Positions 44,293 to 55,449 of a stretch of 64,000 nucleotides of DNA are shown piece after piece. The DNA is from Oidiodendron maius Zn (taxonomy: Eukaryota; Ascomycota; Leotiomycetes; Myxotrichaceae). The stretch covers positions 2,108,001 through 2,172,000 of the forward strand of contig KN832870.1 of the NCBI GenBank assembly GCA_000827325.1, written 5' to 3'. Both the position numbers and the translations under genes were made by a program. The first letter of the stretch is position 1, and every line of letters begins with the position of its first letter. Below the pieces are notes generated by a model. The model had not been told where the DNA came from. It saw only the letters and a program-made list of their open reading frames with translations, and ran no database searches.

Positions 44293-47200
44293 ATGGCTGT
44301 CGACGGCAATGGGCGAGAGACGGAACCCAGTAGCAAAGGCGCAAATGGTCACGCGGTTGCCCCCAGATTCAAAGGAGCAAAGGCAAAAAAGGGTCTCAGT
44401 CTCCTCAGTATATTTTTCAGGTATGGAACCCTGTTTTGTACAGGGCATAGATGCAATGCTCACGCTGGTAGATTACTTACCTGGTACTCGATAATTACTG
44501 TTCTCTTCCGGTGTCCTGCGTCAGTCGACCTCCTCACAGACTCTACCCCCAAGATCTGCAAGCCATACTTCCAGGTGCGATCCGCCATTGCACCACACCT
44601 CGAACCATATTATGATGAGTATGCAGCTCCATACGTAGACTCAGCACGTCCATACTACGACACGCTTAACGAAAATGTCATCACGCCTGTCACAGCACTG
44701 GGAGCAAAGTATGGAGCTCCGCGTGTCGCCCAGGCACAGGCATACGGGCAAGCTCAGTGGGATAAGAATCTACAACCCCAGGTCTTGAAATTCCAAGAGC
44801 TTGCAACCGAGCAGTACAATCAGCATCTGGCGCCGCACATAGAGAAAGCGACTGTCGCTCTGGCCCCGTATTATGATATTGCAAGGACAAACGCGCTACA
44901 GACTTACTACGAGCATCTTCTTCCAGCATACACGACAGTGCAGCCATATGCCATCCAAAGCTATGATATTGCCAGTAATTTTACTGTGAATACAGCAATT
45001 CCTTATTCCCAGTGGGCCGTAACAACCACTGGGAACTTTCTCGAACGCACAGTCTACCCGAAGCTGCGAATACTCTACGGTGAGAATGTGGAACCTCAAC
45101 TTGTTAAGATTAGTGAGCGCCTAGGGAGATACCGTGACGGGAAGAAATTACAGTCGATTGTTGATGAGATTGACAGGTACTTCCCCCTATGCTTAGGAGA
45201 ATGCCCTGCGCTAATATCATTCATAGCTCCTCCTCGGCATCTTCTATCTCATCCAGAGCCTCGTCAGCTGCTACCTCAATCTCATCGACACAGGCCCAAA
45301 CCGCTTCCCCATCTTCAGTCACCGAGGAAAGCACTTCAACATCCGCAGAAGATCCTACCGAAACTACTTCTCTTACCGATGCAGAGATACGCGAAAAGGC
45401 ACAGAAGATTGTAGCTGAAGACTTGAAGACATGGCAGGAGAAATTCGCTAAGGCTGCAGATGAGGGCTCGGAGTATCTCCAGGAACACATCACGGAGATT
45501 ACAGATCGGTTGGTAAAGAATCAGGCTGAGAAGGTGGGAGAAGCACTTAATATACAGTTGGAAGAGAAGGTCCTATCCAGTTTAGACCACCTCAAGAAGA
45601 CCATTATCTCTATCGTGGAATCTTCCAAGGACAATGAGGAGAAGGAAGATGACCTCAAGACAGCCGTACGCAAGGCTGGCGTTGGTATCAAGGAGAAGGC
45701 TCAAGCCGTTCGTACTTGGAGGCAGAGCTTCGATCGGGAGGTCAACTCTCTCGTTAGCAAGTCCGCGGAAGACACGTTCGAGATCCTCGATCACATCCGC
45801 GACCTGGGCTTGCAGGAGATAGGAATGCGGTGGGCTTGGACGGACGGCATTACACACAAGGACTGGGCCAAATATCATAAGTTGAAGACCAAGTTCGACG
45901 AGTGGCGTCTCGATGTTGAGAAGGTCGTATCGGAACATGTTGGAGTTGCAAAAGCCAAAGCAGCATCTGAGGACGTGGAGAGCAAGGCCATGGGCACAGC
46001 GGAAGGGGCTGCAAGGGAGTTGGCCCGCCTAAGGGAGACTGGAAGATGGAAGATCTCCACTGGCGACACCAGCGATGACTGGACCACAAAGGTCATACCA
46101 GCTGCCGCAGCTATACTGAGTGAAAAAATTAAGGGAAAACTCAATGAGGCGAGTGAGGCTGTTCTCGGCGCATCTCATCCTTCCGTAGAGTCGGTAGTTT
46201 CTGTTGCGAGCTCAGCTGTCGCTGATGATGCCTCTAAAGTCGCTGATGGAGGCTCAAAGATCACATCATGGGCCGCCTCCCAGGTCTCTGAAGCTGAGAG
46301 TATAGCAAGCGATCTCGCCGAGAATGCTACCAGTTCTGCCGCCGCCGCTTTGTTCAGCGCAGTTGGGAGCGAGCCTCAGGAGGTGATTGAGAGTGTCATT
46401 GCCGATATCGACAGCGCCATTGCAGCAGCTGAGAGTGCCCTGGCGGCCGCAAGTGCCAAGGGTATCAGTCCTGAAAACGAAGACTCGAGTTCAGAAGCTG
46501 GTGCTCTGCCAGATCCTGTCAAGATCCTTATTTCTGCTGCCGCAGTGTCTGCTAGCAGCGTTCCCGATAAAGCATCGAGTTCGACCATAAATATCACAGA
46601 AAATTTTGAAACTGCCGTCTCGAGTGCTGAAACAGAAGCATCTAGCCTAGCTACCGAAGCATCATCATCTGTTGTTGAAGCTGCGGAAAGGGCATCGAGC
46701 AGCCTCAAATCTACAACATCGGTGGTCTCAGAGGAAGCCTCAATTCCAGTGGATGAAGCTACTGCTGCCGTCTCTTCGGCCAGCAGTATCATCTCTGGGG
46801 AAACCTCGGAAGCTTCTGTCCCATATGAATCCGTCTCTTCATCGGAAAGCAAGAAGGTTTGGGGTGGCGCCGTAGCCCAATCTGTGGAGGCGAAGAAAAT
46901 TATCCTCGACGATGTAATTGAAGACCATGAGGAAAATTTATTCTCCGAAAAGATCCAGAGTATGGCTAGCGAGGCAGGAGACAGGTTCGCCGACGTTACC
47001 AAGGCTGTCAGCGAGGCCCTACATCGACCCACTGGCAAGGGAGATCTCGTGGAAACAGTGACCATTCTTGCTGCAGAGCAGTACTCGAGTGCTCTGCACG
47101 CTGCAAGTGTTGCGCTTTATGGCACGGAGCGGGGTGCAGCGGAGAGTGTAGCAAGCGTTGTGACAAGTCGATACGCTGATGCCGTTGCAGCGTAAGTTTC

Positions 47201-48726
47201 CCGGTCCACATTGTGGTACATAGAAATACTGACTCTTATTTAGTGCCAGCTCAGTCGTCTTTGGTACTGCATCTCCTCTTACAAGCTCAATCGCTGCCGC
47301 TGCTACGCAAGCTTATAACGATGCTGTCTCTCGAGCATCAGAGAACTACGAACATGCTCGCTCTCTTGTCTCCGCTAAGATCTCAGGAACTCCAAAGCCA
47401 GCTCATGAAGAGATGTTGAGCTCTGTTGAAAATGCTTACTCCGGTGCAGTTTCTGCGGCGCATGATAGACTCCAGGATGCCCTTGCTTCCGTCTCGTCCG
47501 CATATTACGGTCCTCCACAAGGAGCACTCGAGTCGGTTTCCTCAGTAGCTGCCTCAAAACTCTCTGAAGGACTTATCTCCGCCTCTGCTCTCTTTGCAGA
47601 GGGGAAGAGTTATGCGAGTGCTGTCTCAACGGGTTCACCAGAGAAGAAGAAGTTGCTCGCCCAGCTGCAAGACCAGTATCATGCTGGAGTCGGGCTAGCA
47701 CATGCTCGATATACTGAGTTCCTCAATGCTGCCTCTTCGGCTATCCCAACCCAGAAGCCGACGCCCTGGGCAGATTCTGTTGCTTCGGCCGCTAGCTCAA
47801 ACTGGGAAGCTCTCGTCACCAAAGCTAGTTCCGAAATCTATGGTCAGCCAACTCCTGATTTTGTGACTCGAAATCTCCTCTCAGAGGCCGGCCAATACGC
47901 AGCCTTCGTAGCGGACAATGCAGCATCGCAATATTCCGCTGTCCAGTCGCTCGTCGGTGAGCTTGTTGCTGGCAAAGAGCCGGACTTTGCCCAAAGTGCC
48001 TTTTCCCGCCTCAGTTCCGCGTACGTCGCCGGGGCGGCTGAGGCCAACTCCTACGCCTCTTCATATGCGAGTGACGCATACGCATCCGCTACCTCGGCAT
48101 TAAATACGATATTCACACCACCACCAGCCATTGAGGCGATCATAGAGGCGGCTCAATCACGTTTTAATGAAGCAGTAGAAGCCGCGTCCATCCAAATCTA
48201 CGGCACCCCCAAAGGTGCTTACGAGCAGGCAACATCTTCCGTCGCATCAGCATACTCCTCTGTTCAGAGCGCGCTGTCCGAGAAGGTGTACGGTACCAAA
48301 AAGGGATATGCTGAGGTTGCCCAGAGCTCCATCGCAGAAGCGGCTGCTTCTGCGTCACGAGCTATCTCCGAGGCAATATATGGGAAAAAACCAACGCCAA
48401 CCGGAGCATACATGTCCGCCACCAGCGTTGCTAATGAGGCATACTCGACCGCCTCTTCTTATCTAGACGACTCGTACTCGAAAGTTAGTAGCAGACTCAG
48501 CTCTGCCATCTATGGGCCGGAACAAGGCGCTGTTGAGAGTGCACAGAAGAGAGTCGGGGAAGCTGTCGAGAGCGCCCGAGCAAAGCTTGCATCCTTCGTG
48601 TCTGCAGCTGCAGATGCTGCCAGCTCAGCTGCCAGCAGGGCGAGCGAGGGCGTTGAGGAATTTGCTAGCAATGTTGGCAGCGCGGTCGATTCGGCCACGA
48701 GTCACCTGAAGAAGGATGAGCTCTAA
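44293..48726 (+). CDS. large Ala/Ser-rich repeat protein with one N-terminal membrane segment, 1426 aa
   Basis: Four exons: 44293-44420, 44472-45176, 45227-47191 and 47244-48726. A basic N-terminus is followed by a hydrophobic segment built across the first intron (about residues 33-55). Residues 60-280 carry Pro/Tyr-rich repeats (EPYYDEYAAPYVD, ARPYYDTL, PYYDIARTNALQTYYEHLLP). After a Ser/Thr linker comes a charged helical region (about 310-520: DLKTWQEKFAKAADEGSEYL, DREVNSLVSKSAED), then long amphipathic Ala/Ser-rich stretches. The C-terminal third repeats an IYG-x3-GA-x-ES unit (LYGTERGAAES, YYGPPQGALES, IYGTPKGAYEQ, VYGTKKGYAEV, IYGPEQGAVES and degenerate copies). I do not recognise a named family; amphipathic 11/22-like helices suggest apolipoprotein- or LEA-like lipid-surface binding (inference). 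Length and order are consistent, with no break. Confidence 0.8.
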
Positions 48727-49353
48727 CGATGAGTTTGAGAAGTGATGGAAAGGAAGGGAAAGTGTTAAAATTATCTCAGGGTCTGAGAATAGAATGGTGG
48801 CGTCGTGCACATACGTTTTGATCGCCCCGATTACTTTATGCGCCGTCATGAGCGTTCGTGGCTTTTATCAAGTCTGCTCTTTTTAGCTTTGTTGCTTCTC
48901 TGCGATATCCCCCTGTATGTATGTGCTTATGCGTCACGATGGAATATATCAGATCGTTTTAATTGAAACTGGGCTCTAAATGGTGACGAAAGAATATGGC
49001 CCTTTATTACAAGATAAATGTTGGGTGTTTGGTTTTATTATTCGGTGTGAATGATATCTAGTTACAGGCAAAACATCCGCAATAACGGACAAAGCAAAAG
49101 ATACATGGACATGATTCATCCAGGCAGCTAAACAAGGAATATCCCTTACAGAGAGAAAACTAAATATAAGGGGGGTGAATATCTTTTAATATTTTCATAT
49201 TTCCCAGTCTGGCCGGCGGTGAAGTGTGAGGCATCAAGGCCGCCAATCACCCGCCAAATTGTGACGATACTGGATTTGAGTCACAAAGGTTTTTGCTCCC
49301 CGCCAGATAAATGCCGTTCCCCTCGCTTTTACCTTCATTCTCTCCCAGCATTG
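48727..49353. other. intergenic
   Basis: 3' region of the repeat-protein gene and promoter of the arginyl-tRNA synthetase gene. An in-frame extension of the synthetase frame reaches back to 49219 but starts at a non-ATG codon. No other gene was seen. Confidence 0.55.
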
Positions 49354-51552
49354 ATGAATACCACTCTCTCTTGCGCCTCCCGCCTGTGCCTCTTCACGCG
49401 ATCTGCACGACCACGTCTCGAATTTCACGTATCTGCGTATAGACTAATCCGATTAATTTCACACACGACTTTCAAAATGCCAGAAGCGACTACTGCGTCA
49501 GAGCAGCTAACTCAAAAGCTCAAGACTTTGAGCGTAACGCCCCTGCAAGAGTACCCCAATTGCTTCCCAGATGTAAACCCTGTGGACATCTACCGATCAC
49601 ACCTCACGTCAATCCTTACAGAAGTCACGGGGGTGGATGCGAAGATCGTATACCCAGCGCTGCAGTGGACGCAAACACTTGAGAAGGGCGACCTGGTGCT
49701 GCCAGTACCAGCTCTGCGGGTGAAAGGCAAAAAACCAGATGAGCTGGCCGCAGAATGGATACAGAAGGTGCGCTTGATACGTCACCGATACAAAATGCAG
49801 ACATGCTAATGTCACTTCTATAGTTCCCAGAGTCCCCTCTGGTGCATCCCCCCTCGCACAATGGCGCATTCCTCCAGTTCTTCTTCAAAGTCGACAAACT
49901 CGCAGAAGTCCTTATTCCCTCTATTCTCAAGAAAAAGCAGGCTTTTGGCCTGAATCCTTTCCTTGGTCTGAAAGACATAAATGAACCCTCCAAGGGCCGC
50001 AAGCGTATGATAGTCGAATTTTCTTCTCCTAATATCGCCAAGCCTTTCCACGCTGGCCATCTCCGAAGCACAATCATTGGTGGCTTTTTATCAAACCTCT
50101 ACGAAGGAGCAGGCTGGGAAGTAATTCGGATGAACTACCTGGGAGACTGGGGGAAACAATATGGACTTCTGGCGCTAGGTTTCGAAAAGTATGGTGACGA
50201 GGAAGCTCTGAAAGCAGATCCTATTAACCACCTCTACGAAATCTATGTAAAGATTAACAAAGACTTGACGGAAGAAAAAGATCAAATAAAAGAGCTGGAA
50301 GCCGCCGGAAAAGACGCGTCTGAGTTGAAGGACAATGGACTTGATGAGCAAGCCCGTCGGTACTTCAAGGCCATGACGGATAATGACAAGAAGGCGATTG
50401 ATCAATGGGCTCGATTCCGGGACCTTAGTATCAGGCGATACAAGGAGACGTATGCTCGCCTGAACATCAATTTCGACGACTACTCTGGTGAAAGCCAAGT
50501 CAAGCAGGAGGGAATGGATGCTGCTGCCAAGAGGATGGCCGATATGGGCGTGTCTGAGGAGTCCGAGGGTGCTGTGATTGTCGATTTCTCAAAACACGTT
50601 CCTGGGAAGGTCGGGAAGAGTCTCGAACGCCCTATTATCAAGAAGAAGGATGGTACTGCGCTCTACCTCACCCGAGACATCACAGAAATGATGCAGAGGG
50701 AGGAGAAGTACCATTTCGATCACATGATCTACGTTGTGGCATCAGCGCAGGATCTTCATCTCAAGCAACTCTTCAAGATTATCGAGTTGATAGGCTACAA
50801 GGAGCTTGCTCAAAAGGTGCAACACATCAATTTCGGACTGGTGTTGGGAATGAGCACCCGAAAAGGCACGGTTAAGTTCTTAGACGACATCTTGCGAGAT
50901 GTCGGCGAGAAAATGCACGAGGTAATGATGACGAACGCAACGAAGTATGAGCAAGTGGATGATCCGCTAGGTACGGCGGATATCTTAGGTATAAGCAGTG
51001 TCATGGTTCAAGATATGAGCGGCAAGCGGTATGTATACTAATTATAGTATGTTTCCGTCTGCTAATGTTGACGTCAGAATCAACAACTACGAGTTCAATA
51101 TGGATGCCATGACCTCCTTCGAGGGCGACACGGGGCCCTATCTCCAATACGCCCATGCCCGGCTCTGCTCCATCACCCGCCGAGTCGCGCTCTCCGACGA
51201 AGAACTCCTTTCTGCCGACCTCTCCCTCCTCACGGAATCCCATGCCCACAATCTCCTCCGTGTCATCTCGCAATATCCAGATGTCGTGCAAAACACGCTG
51301 AAGACGCTGGAGCCCACTACAGTCTTGACGTACCTGTTCAAGATGACTCACGCGCTGAGCTCGAGTTATGACCATTTGCGGATTGTGGGAAGCGAGAAGG
51401 AGTTGATGAAAGCCCGGATGGCGTTATATGCTTCTGCGCATACGGTGTTGAATAATGGGATGAAGTTGTTAGGCCTTACTCCTGTTGAGCGGTATATTTC
51501 TCCCTTTCTCTTATGTTGTAATCGATACTAATTACCGAGTTTTAGGATGTAA
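49354..51552 (+). CDS. arginyl-tRNA synthetase, probably dual cytosolic/mitochondrial, 679 aa
   Basis: Exons 49354-49767, 49824-51028, 51078-51491 and 51546-51552. A class I synthetase: the HIGH-type motif is HAGH in PNIAKPFHAGHLRS (about residues 214-217), followed by NYLGDWGKQYGLL; the KMSKS-type loop is MSTRKG in LVLGMSTRKGTVKF; the C-terminal anticodon-binding helices include YLQYAHARLCSI and LNNGMKLLGLTPVERM. Translation from the first ATG adds 41 residues rich in Arg/Ser/Leu (RLCLFTRSARPRL), a good mitochondrial presequence; the second ATG at 49477, in the stronger context CAAAATGCC, starts the cytosolic form. One gene could so supply both compartments (inference). The final exon is only 7 nt, completing ERM and stop. 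Convergent with the gene at 51922. Confidence 0.95.
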
Positions 51553-51921
51553 GCGGAAAGACAGTCCAGGACGACAGATGAGTAAATCATGGGCGTTGTG
51601 AAACTTAGCACAATTGGCGTTTTATGACTTGACTTAAATGTACCAAAAGCACGTCACATTGAAGAGAATAAAGAAATCATTTTGTAGGGATTTTAATTTG
51701 CTATTCATGGAAAGCAGAACTGAGATGGTATATTTGATACTAAACACTCCAAATTCCCAGAAATTTGCCACTGCATTTTATCCAAGCTCGCGAACATACT
51801 TTCTTTGTACATTTACAAAGAGATCATCCTTAGACACTGACGGAAACCGGTAACCAACCTCAGCCCCGACGCCGCGCTCTGATATATCATAATCCACATG
51901 AGAACTTACTCACTCGCAATG
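51553..51921. other. intergenic, convergent 3' ends
   Basis: AT-rich 369 nt between two convergent stops, with an AATAAAGAAATC stretch near 51669 that could serve as a polyadenylation signal for the synthetase. No gene. Confidence 0.55.
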
Positions 51922-54900
51922 CTAGTTCTCGACCATTTCACGCACTCTATATTTTGCGGCTCCGGGAACCTTGACCAAGTCCTCGGTATCCTCGCTCATA
52001 GTTATGGGGACATAGTGCGGTAGAGAATCCTCGCCCTGCTCGCCCTCATCGTCCACGGGAGTGTCAATCTCATGGATGGCGGGCTCTTCATGAGTTACTC
52101 TCAAGTTCCAGAAGAGGTTGGTGACTTCCTCCTGCTTTTCATCTTGTAATTCCGAGACGTCCATTGAGTAAACGTTCTCCCCGCCCGGGAAGCCGACGGT
52201 CCTGGCATTCAGTGTCTCGCCGATATCGCGTAGAAGCACCTCCATGGGACAGATATAGGCGGCCTTCTTCCTCGAGCTCCAAGCTAGAACATGTCCGCAT
52301 GCTCGGCCCTGCTCGTTATCGACGACCCAGGCGCCGGAGTCGCCTGGCACACCAAGCTTGCCTACGACCTGGTAGCTGGAGGATGGTGTCTGGCGCCCAT
52401 ATATCTTCACGATCACCATGCCCGGTAGGATGCGTCCTGTCTGGAAGCCGGAAGTGCGCGCCATGCAGTGCACGTTGAGGTCAGAGAGGTCGGAGCACGG
52501 TGCTACAGTCAGGGGGTATTGGTCCGTCTGCAGACCGAGGCTTTTCGAGGCAGATACACAATTTTTTTCTGGGCAGCGATCGGCATCGAATTCGAAGAGG
52601 GCCCAGTCGATTTCGTGCACGATGTCATCCTCCACGCGTCGCCGAATTCCGGAAGAAGCATAGACTTCGCCCAGCTTGCAACTATCCAGGTGGTCTTGAT
52701 CACGCTCTTCCTCGATTGGATAGAATTCAACGTCCACATCATCGATGGCTGGCTGGGTGATGAGGTATCCCTCTCCACATCCTTGGGGTATGCCTTCTAT
52801 GTCTCCTGGTTCATATCCATCATAGTTGTCATCTTCTTCCTCCTCATGCTTTTCATCGTATTCATCCAGATCATTATCATCCGAAAAGTCAGACTCATAG
52901 TCCGTAAGGTCGTACATAAATTCTTCGTCCCCACTGCTGTACACAGAAGACTCCGAATATGTCAGATCAGGCATGTCGCGTGCAGCCGCACTCGACCTAA
53001 GGATAGGCTCTTGACTGTCCAACGGTTCGTCGTCTCCCTCATCTGGGTCATCTAGCATATGGTGGACAGTCATGCCATATGGTTTATCGTCAACCATAAT
53101 TAGGCCCCCGAAGGAGACAGGTGGTAGGTGGCGCTCGCCAACATAAGCTCCAATAGAAGCTCCGTTTGAAGGTAGCTCCTGGTGATGACCGTTCACAGGT
53201 TTAGTATCTCCGATCTCATTCAACATGGATCTCTTTGCGCCCTGCTTGCGGGAGCGCACAACCTTTCCTCGACAAACCTTCAATCCAAACAAAGCTTTGT
53301 CGTACACCAATGACTTCTTCAAGATGTTCCTAACTATATGAACACTTGTGCAGATGACAAGTATGGTAGGCTTGGCGGTCGCTGGAGTTTCGCCGATGCT
53401 CTCTAGACTAATCTCGACAGATTCCGGATATTTCTTGTAAAAGCTGCGCAGAGCTTGATTTATGTGAGGGATCAGGTCTGTGTGCCAGAAGTATAGAATC
53501 TCTGGGCTGATTCTGATGGACGGGAAGGTGCGAAGCTTAGGCTTCGACCTCTGAGTGGGAGGAGGGGCTATGATAATTAGAAACTTCAAAGGAGAGTTGT
53601 AGCGGTGAGAGTTCTTACCTGCGGCCTTCGCGACAGGTTTCTCCGACCAGTCTATTTTCTCGCGAGAGGCTGTCGGAGAGGTATATGATGGCTTCTCTGA
53701 CCAGTCGATGGGGCTGCCTGTGGTCATCATGACTGGGAGCATGGGGGCCTTTGGACTAATAATTCCTATCTTTGGCACTGAAGGCTGCGATCCTTCAGCT
53801 GGGGATGGGGGTGAATCATCGCTCTGGCTATCATCGTCGGAAACCTCATCAATTGCGCAGCAGGCATCGAGAGCTTTCGATACTTTACAGAACACCTTTT
53901 GGTGCATGACATCAGGTCTAGCCCGTTGCGAGAGCTCATCATCCGGAGCATGCCAACATGACTGGACTGCTTTGACGAAAAGGCTTCCGCATCGAGCTGA
54001 GAGCTGTTTGAATACCGTCGCGGTGTTTTCTGGAATCGTGGATACGCCCGGAAAGATTTCATGGAGCGGAAGCCAGAATCCGATTTCAAGAAGTAGCAAG
54101 GCAAGGCTATAAAGGTCTAGAGACTTGCTCTCAAGAGTAAGGCGAGTGTAGCGAGTAGTTCGGGGGTCGAGTGGATGTCGATGTAATATCGGGGAAGCCG
54201 ACGTTGGCTGGTCGAATCCGTCCGCAGCATTATCTGAAAAGAGGTCGAAGGAAGCTAGGAATGATTGGCGCATGTTAACTTGGCTCACACCAAGAGACTT
54301 TTGTGGCTCATTCTCAATGAACAAGACATTGCTAGACACGACGTTGCCATGAATAGCTCCCTTAGCGTGTAGATCGAAGACAGCATTCGCTACATTATAT
54401 GCCAAGCGAAATTTCACCTCCAAACTAGGCTCATTGTTCTTACTGTAAAGCAGTTCCGACAGTATGCTAATTTCCGGCATTCTTGGGCTCTCGATATCCA
54501 CAGGCCCAAAGTTCGTGGGTAAAGCGTACAGAATACAAAAGCGGGATTGCTCGGACTCCTCGAAGTACCCAATCAGATTCAGCAACCCAGAAAGTAGTCG
54601 ATCAGACGAGATGTAGGCCTGGGAGAGTGCGGCAAATAACTTCTCAAAGCGGGTCATTGGAGGACTGATTCCAGTGACGGAGTAGATAGAATCATAGGGG
54701 GCATGTTCGAGGAGAACAGGGACAATAGGGGTTGACTGTACTCCCGCTTTACGCGCATCGTTAAGCGAGGTAGGTCGACGCATGAAGACGATTTGTCTAG
54801 GAGCTTTTGCTGGCGGTAGCGTACCAGGCTGGATGCCTTTGAGATTCCACGGCCAAATCAGGGATGCGGGATCAATCTGCTGGGGGGTTTGCATTCGTGT

Positions 54901-55449
54901 AGATTCAAATTGCCTTTCCTCGAGGACGGGTGATTTTTCCTGTAACGAAGCCGACGACTCGGATTTCATAGCGGACACCCTCTGGGCGCTCTGCCGTGAC
55001 CGTGAGAGATCATACAGTGTGTCAATTGACATGGTCAAGTCCCTAACCAGATCTTCAAACCTCGACTGATCCCAGACAATCAAGGACGGCTTTCGATCCA
55101 CGGATTTTTCAGAAGTTGGGCCTTTCTCAAGGAATGGTCTCTTTGACGACTGCCATAATGGCTCGGCTTCGGCCAGGACCTCCTTAATTGTCGACATAAC
55201 GCTGCCGACCAACTCACTCAACCCAGCCTTGTTGATGGATTCATCGATATCAGGTGACTGGGACGGATCGGACCACTCCAATCCCCAGGAAACAAGACGG
55301 TCCTTTTGAATTCGCAATTTCCGGTGCAGCGAGATGAGTTCAGGATCCTCGGCCACCTGGATAGGTTCCTTGACGAAGTCATAGGAGCTCTTGGTGTCGG
55401 TATACATCTTCGTCAACCTCCGCTGAAGAGGCCGCGAGAGATACTCCAT
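51922..55449 (-). CDS. HeLo-like / pseudokinase / trypsin-like protease fusion, 1158-1175 aa
   Basis: One long frame of 1175 codons, from which a 51 nt in-frame intron (53618-53568) is probably removed, leaving 1158 residues. Part 1 (about 35-150): LRIQKDRLVSWGLEW, SELVGSVMSTIKEVLAEAE and WDQSRFEDLVRDL resemble the helical HeLo/HeLo-like fold of fungal death effectors, but the usual N-terminal hydrophobic helix is not seen. Part 2 (about 265-530): a kinase-like fold with VANAVFDLHAKGAIHGNV and YSLALLLLEIG; the HRD site reads HGN, DFG reads DLF, and no Gly-rich loop is visible, so catalysis is unlikely. Part 3 (about 640-1090): a chymotrypsin-like protease, with catalytic His in TVHHML (796/797), Asp in DWALFEFD (948) and Ser in GDSGAW (1038); an ~80-residue acidic loop (about 803-885) sits between His and Asp. 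The tail is acidic. Domain calls rest on motif reading only. A broken HET gene lies 5 kb away. Confidence 0.8.
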   Translation of the reverse strand: MEYLSRPLQRRLTKMYTDTKSSYDFVKEPIQVAEDPELISLHRKLRIQKDRLVSWGLEWSDPSQSPDIDESINKAGLSELVGSVMSTIKEVLAEAEPLWQSSKRPFLEKGPTSEKSVDRKPSLIVWDQSRFEDLVRDLTMSIDTLYDLSRSRQSAQRVSAMKSESSASLQEKSPVLEERQFESTRMQTPQQIDPASLIWPWNLKGIQPGTLPPAKAPRQIVFMRRPTSLNDARKAGVQSTPIVPVLLEHAPYDSIYSVTGISPPMTRFEKLFAALSQAYISSDRLLSGLLNLIGYFEESEQSRFCILYALPTNFGPVDIESPRMPEISILSELLYSKNNEPSLEVKFRLAYNVANAVFDLHAKGAIHGNVVSSNVLFIENEPQKSLGVSQVNMRQSFLASFDLFSDNAADGFDQPTSASPILHRHPLDPRTTRYTRLTLESKSLDLYSLALLLLEIGFWLPLHEIFPGVSTIPENTATVFKQLSARCGSLFVKAVQSCWHAPDDELSQRARPDVMHQKVFCKVSKALDACCAIDEVSDDDSQSDDSPPSPAEGSQPSVPKIGIISPKAPMLPVMMTTGSPIDWSEKPSYTSPTASREKIDWSEKPVAKAAGKNSHRYNSPLKFLIIIAPPPTQRSKPKLRTFPSIRISPEILYFWHTDLIPHINQALRSFYKKYPESVEISLESIGETPATAKPTILVICTSVHIVRNILKKSLVYDKALFGLKVCRGKVVRSRKQGAKRSMLNEIGDTKPVNGHHQELPSNGASIGAYVGERHLPPVSFGGLIMVDDKPYGMTVHHMLDDPDEGDDEPLDSQEPILRSSAAARDMPDLTYSESSVYSSGDEEFMYDLTDYESDFSDDNDLDEYDEKHEEEEDDNYDGYEPGDIEGIPQGCGEGYLITQPAIDDVDVEFYPIEEERDQDHLDSCKLGEVYASSGIRRRVEDDIVHEIDWALFEFDADRCPEKNCVSASKSLGLQTDQYPLTVAPCSDLSDLNVHCMARTSGFQTGRILPGMVIVKIYGRQTPSSSYQVVGKLGVPGDSGAWVVDNEQGRACGHVLAWSSRKKAAYICPMEVLLRDIGETLNARTVGFPGGENVYSMDVSELQDEKQEEVTNLFWNLRVTHEEPAIHEIDTPVDDEGEQGEDSLPHYVPITMSEDTEDLVKVPGAAKYRVREMVEN
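53568..53618 (-). other. 51 nt in-frame intron in the pseudokinase-protease gene
   Basis: The minus strand has donor GTAAGA, a CTAAT branch site 13 nt before the end, and acceptor ATAG. Its length is a multiple of three and it contains no stop, so read-through yields 17 extra residues ending in a hydrophobic LIIIA stretch between domains. Splicing is favoured by the consensus elements and by the spliced reading KAAAPPPTQ. Confidence 0.6.

Noticed and set aside
53766-54104. Antisense open frames inside the HeLo-like gene
   Set aside because: Shadows of the long coding frame on the opposite strand.
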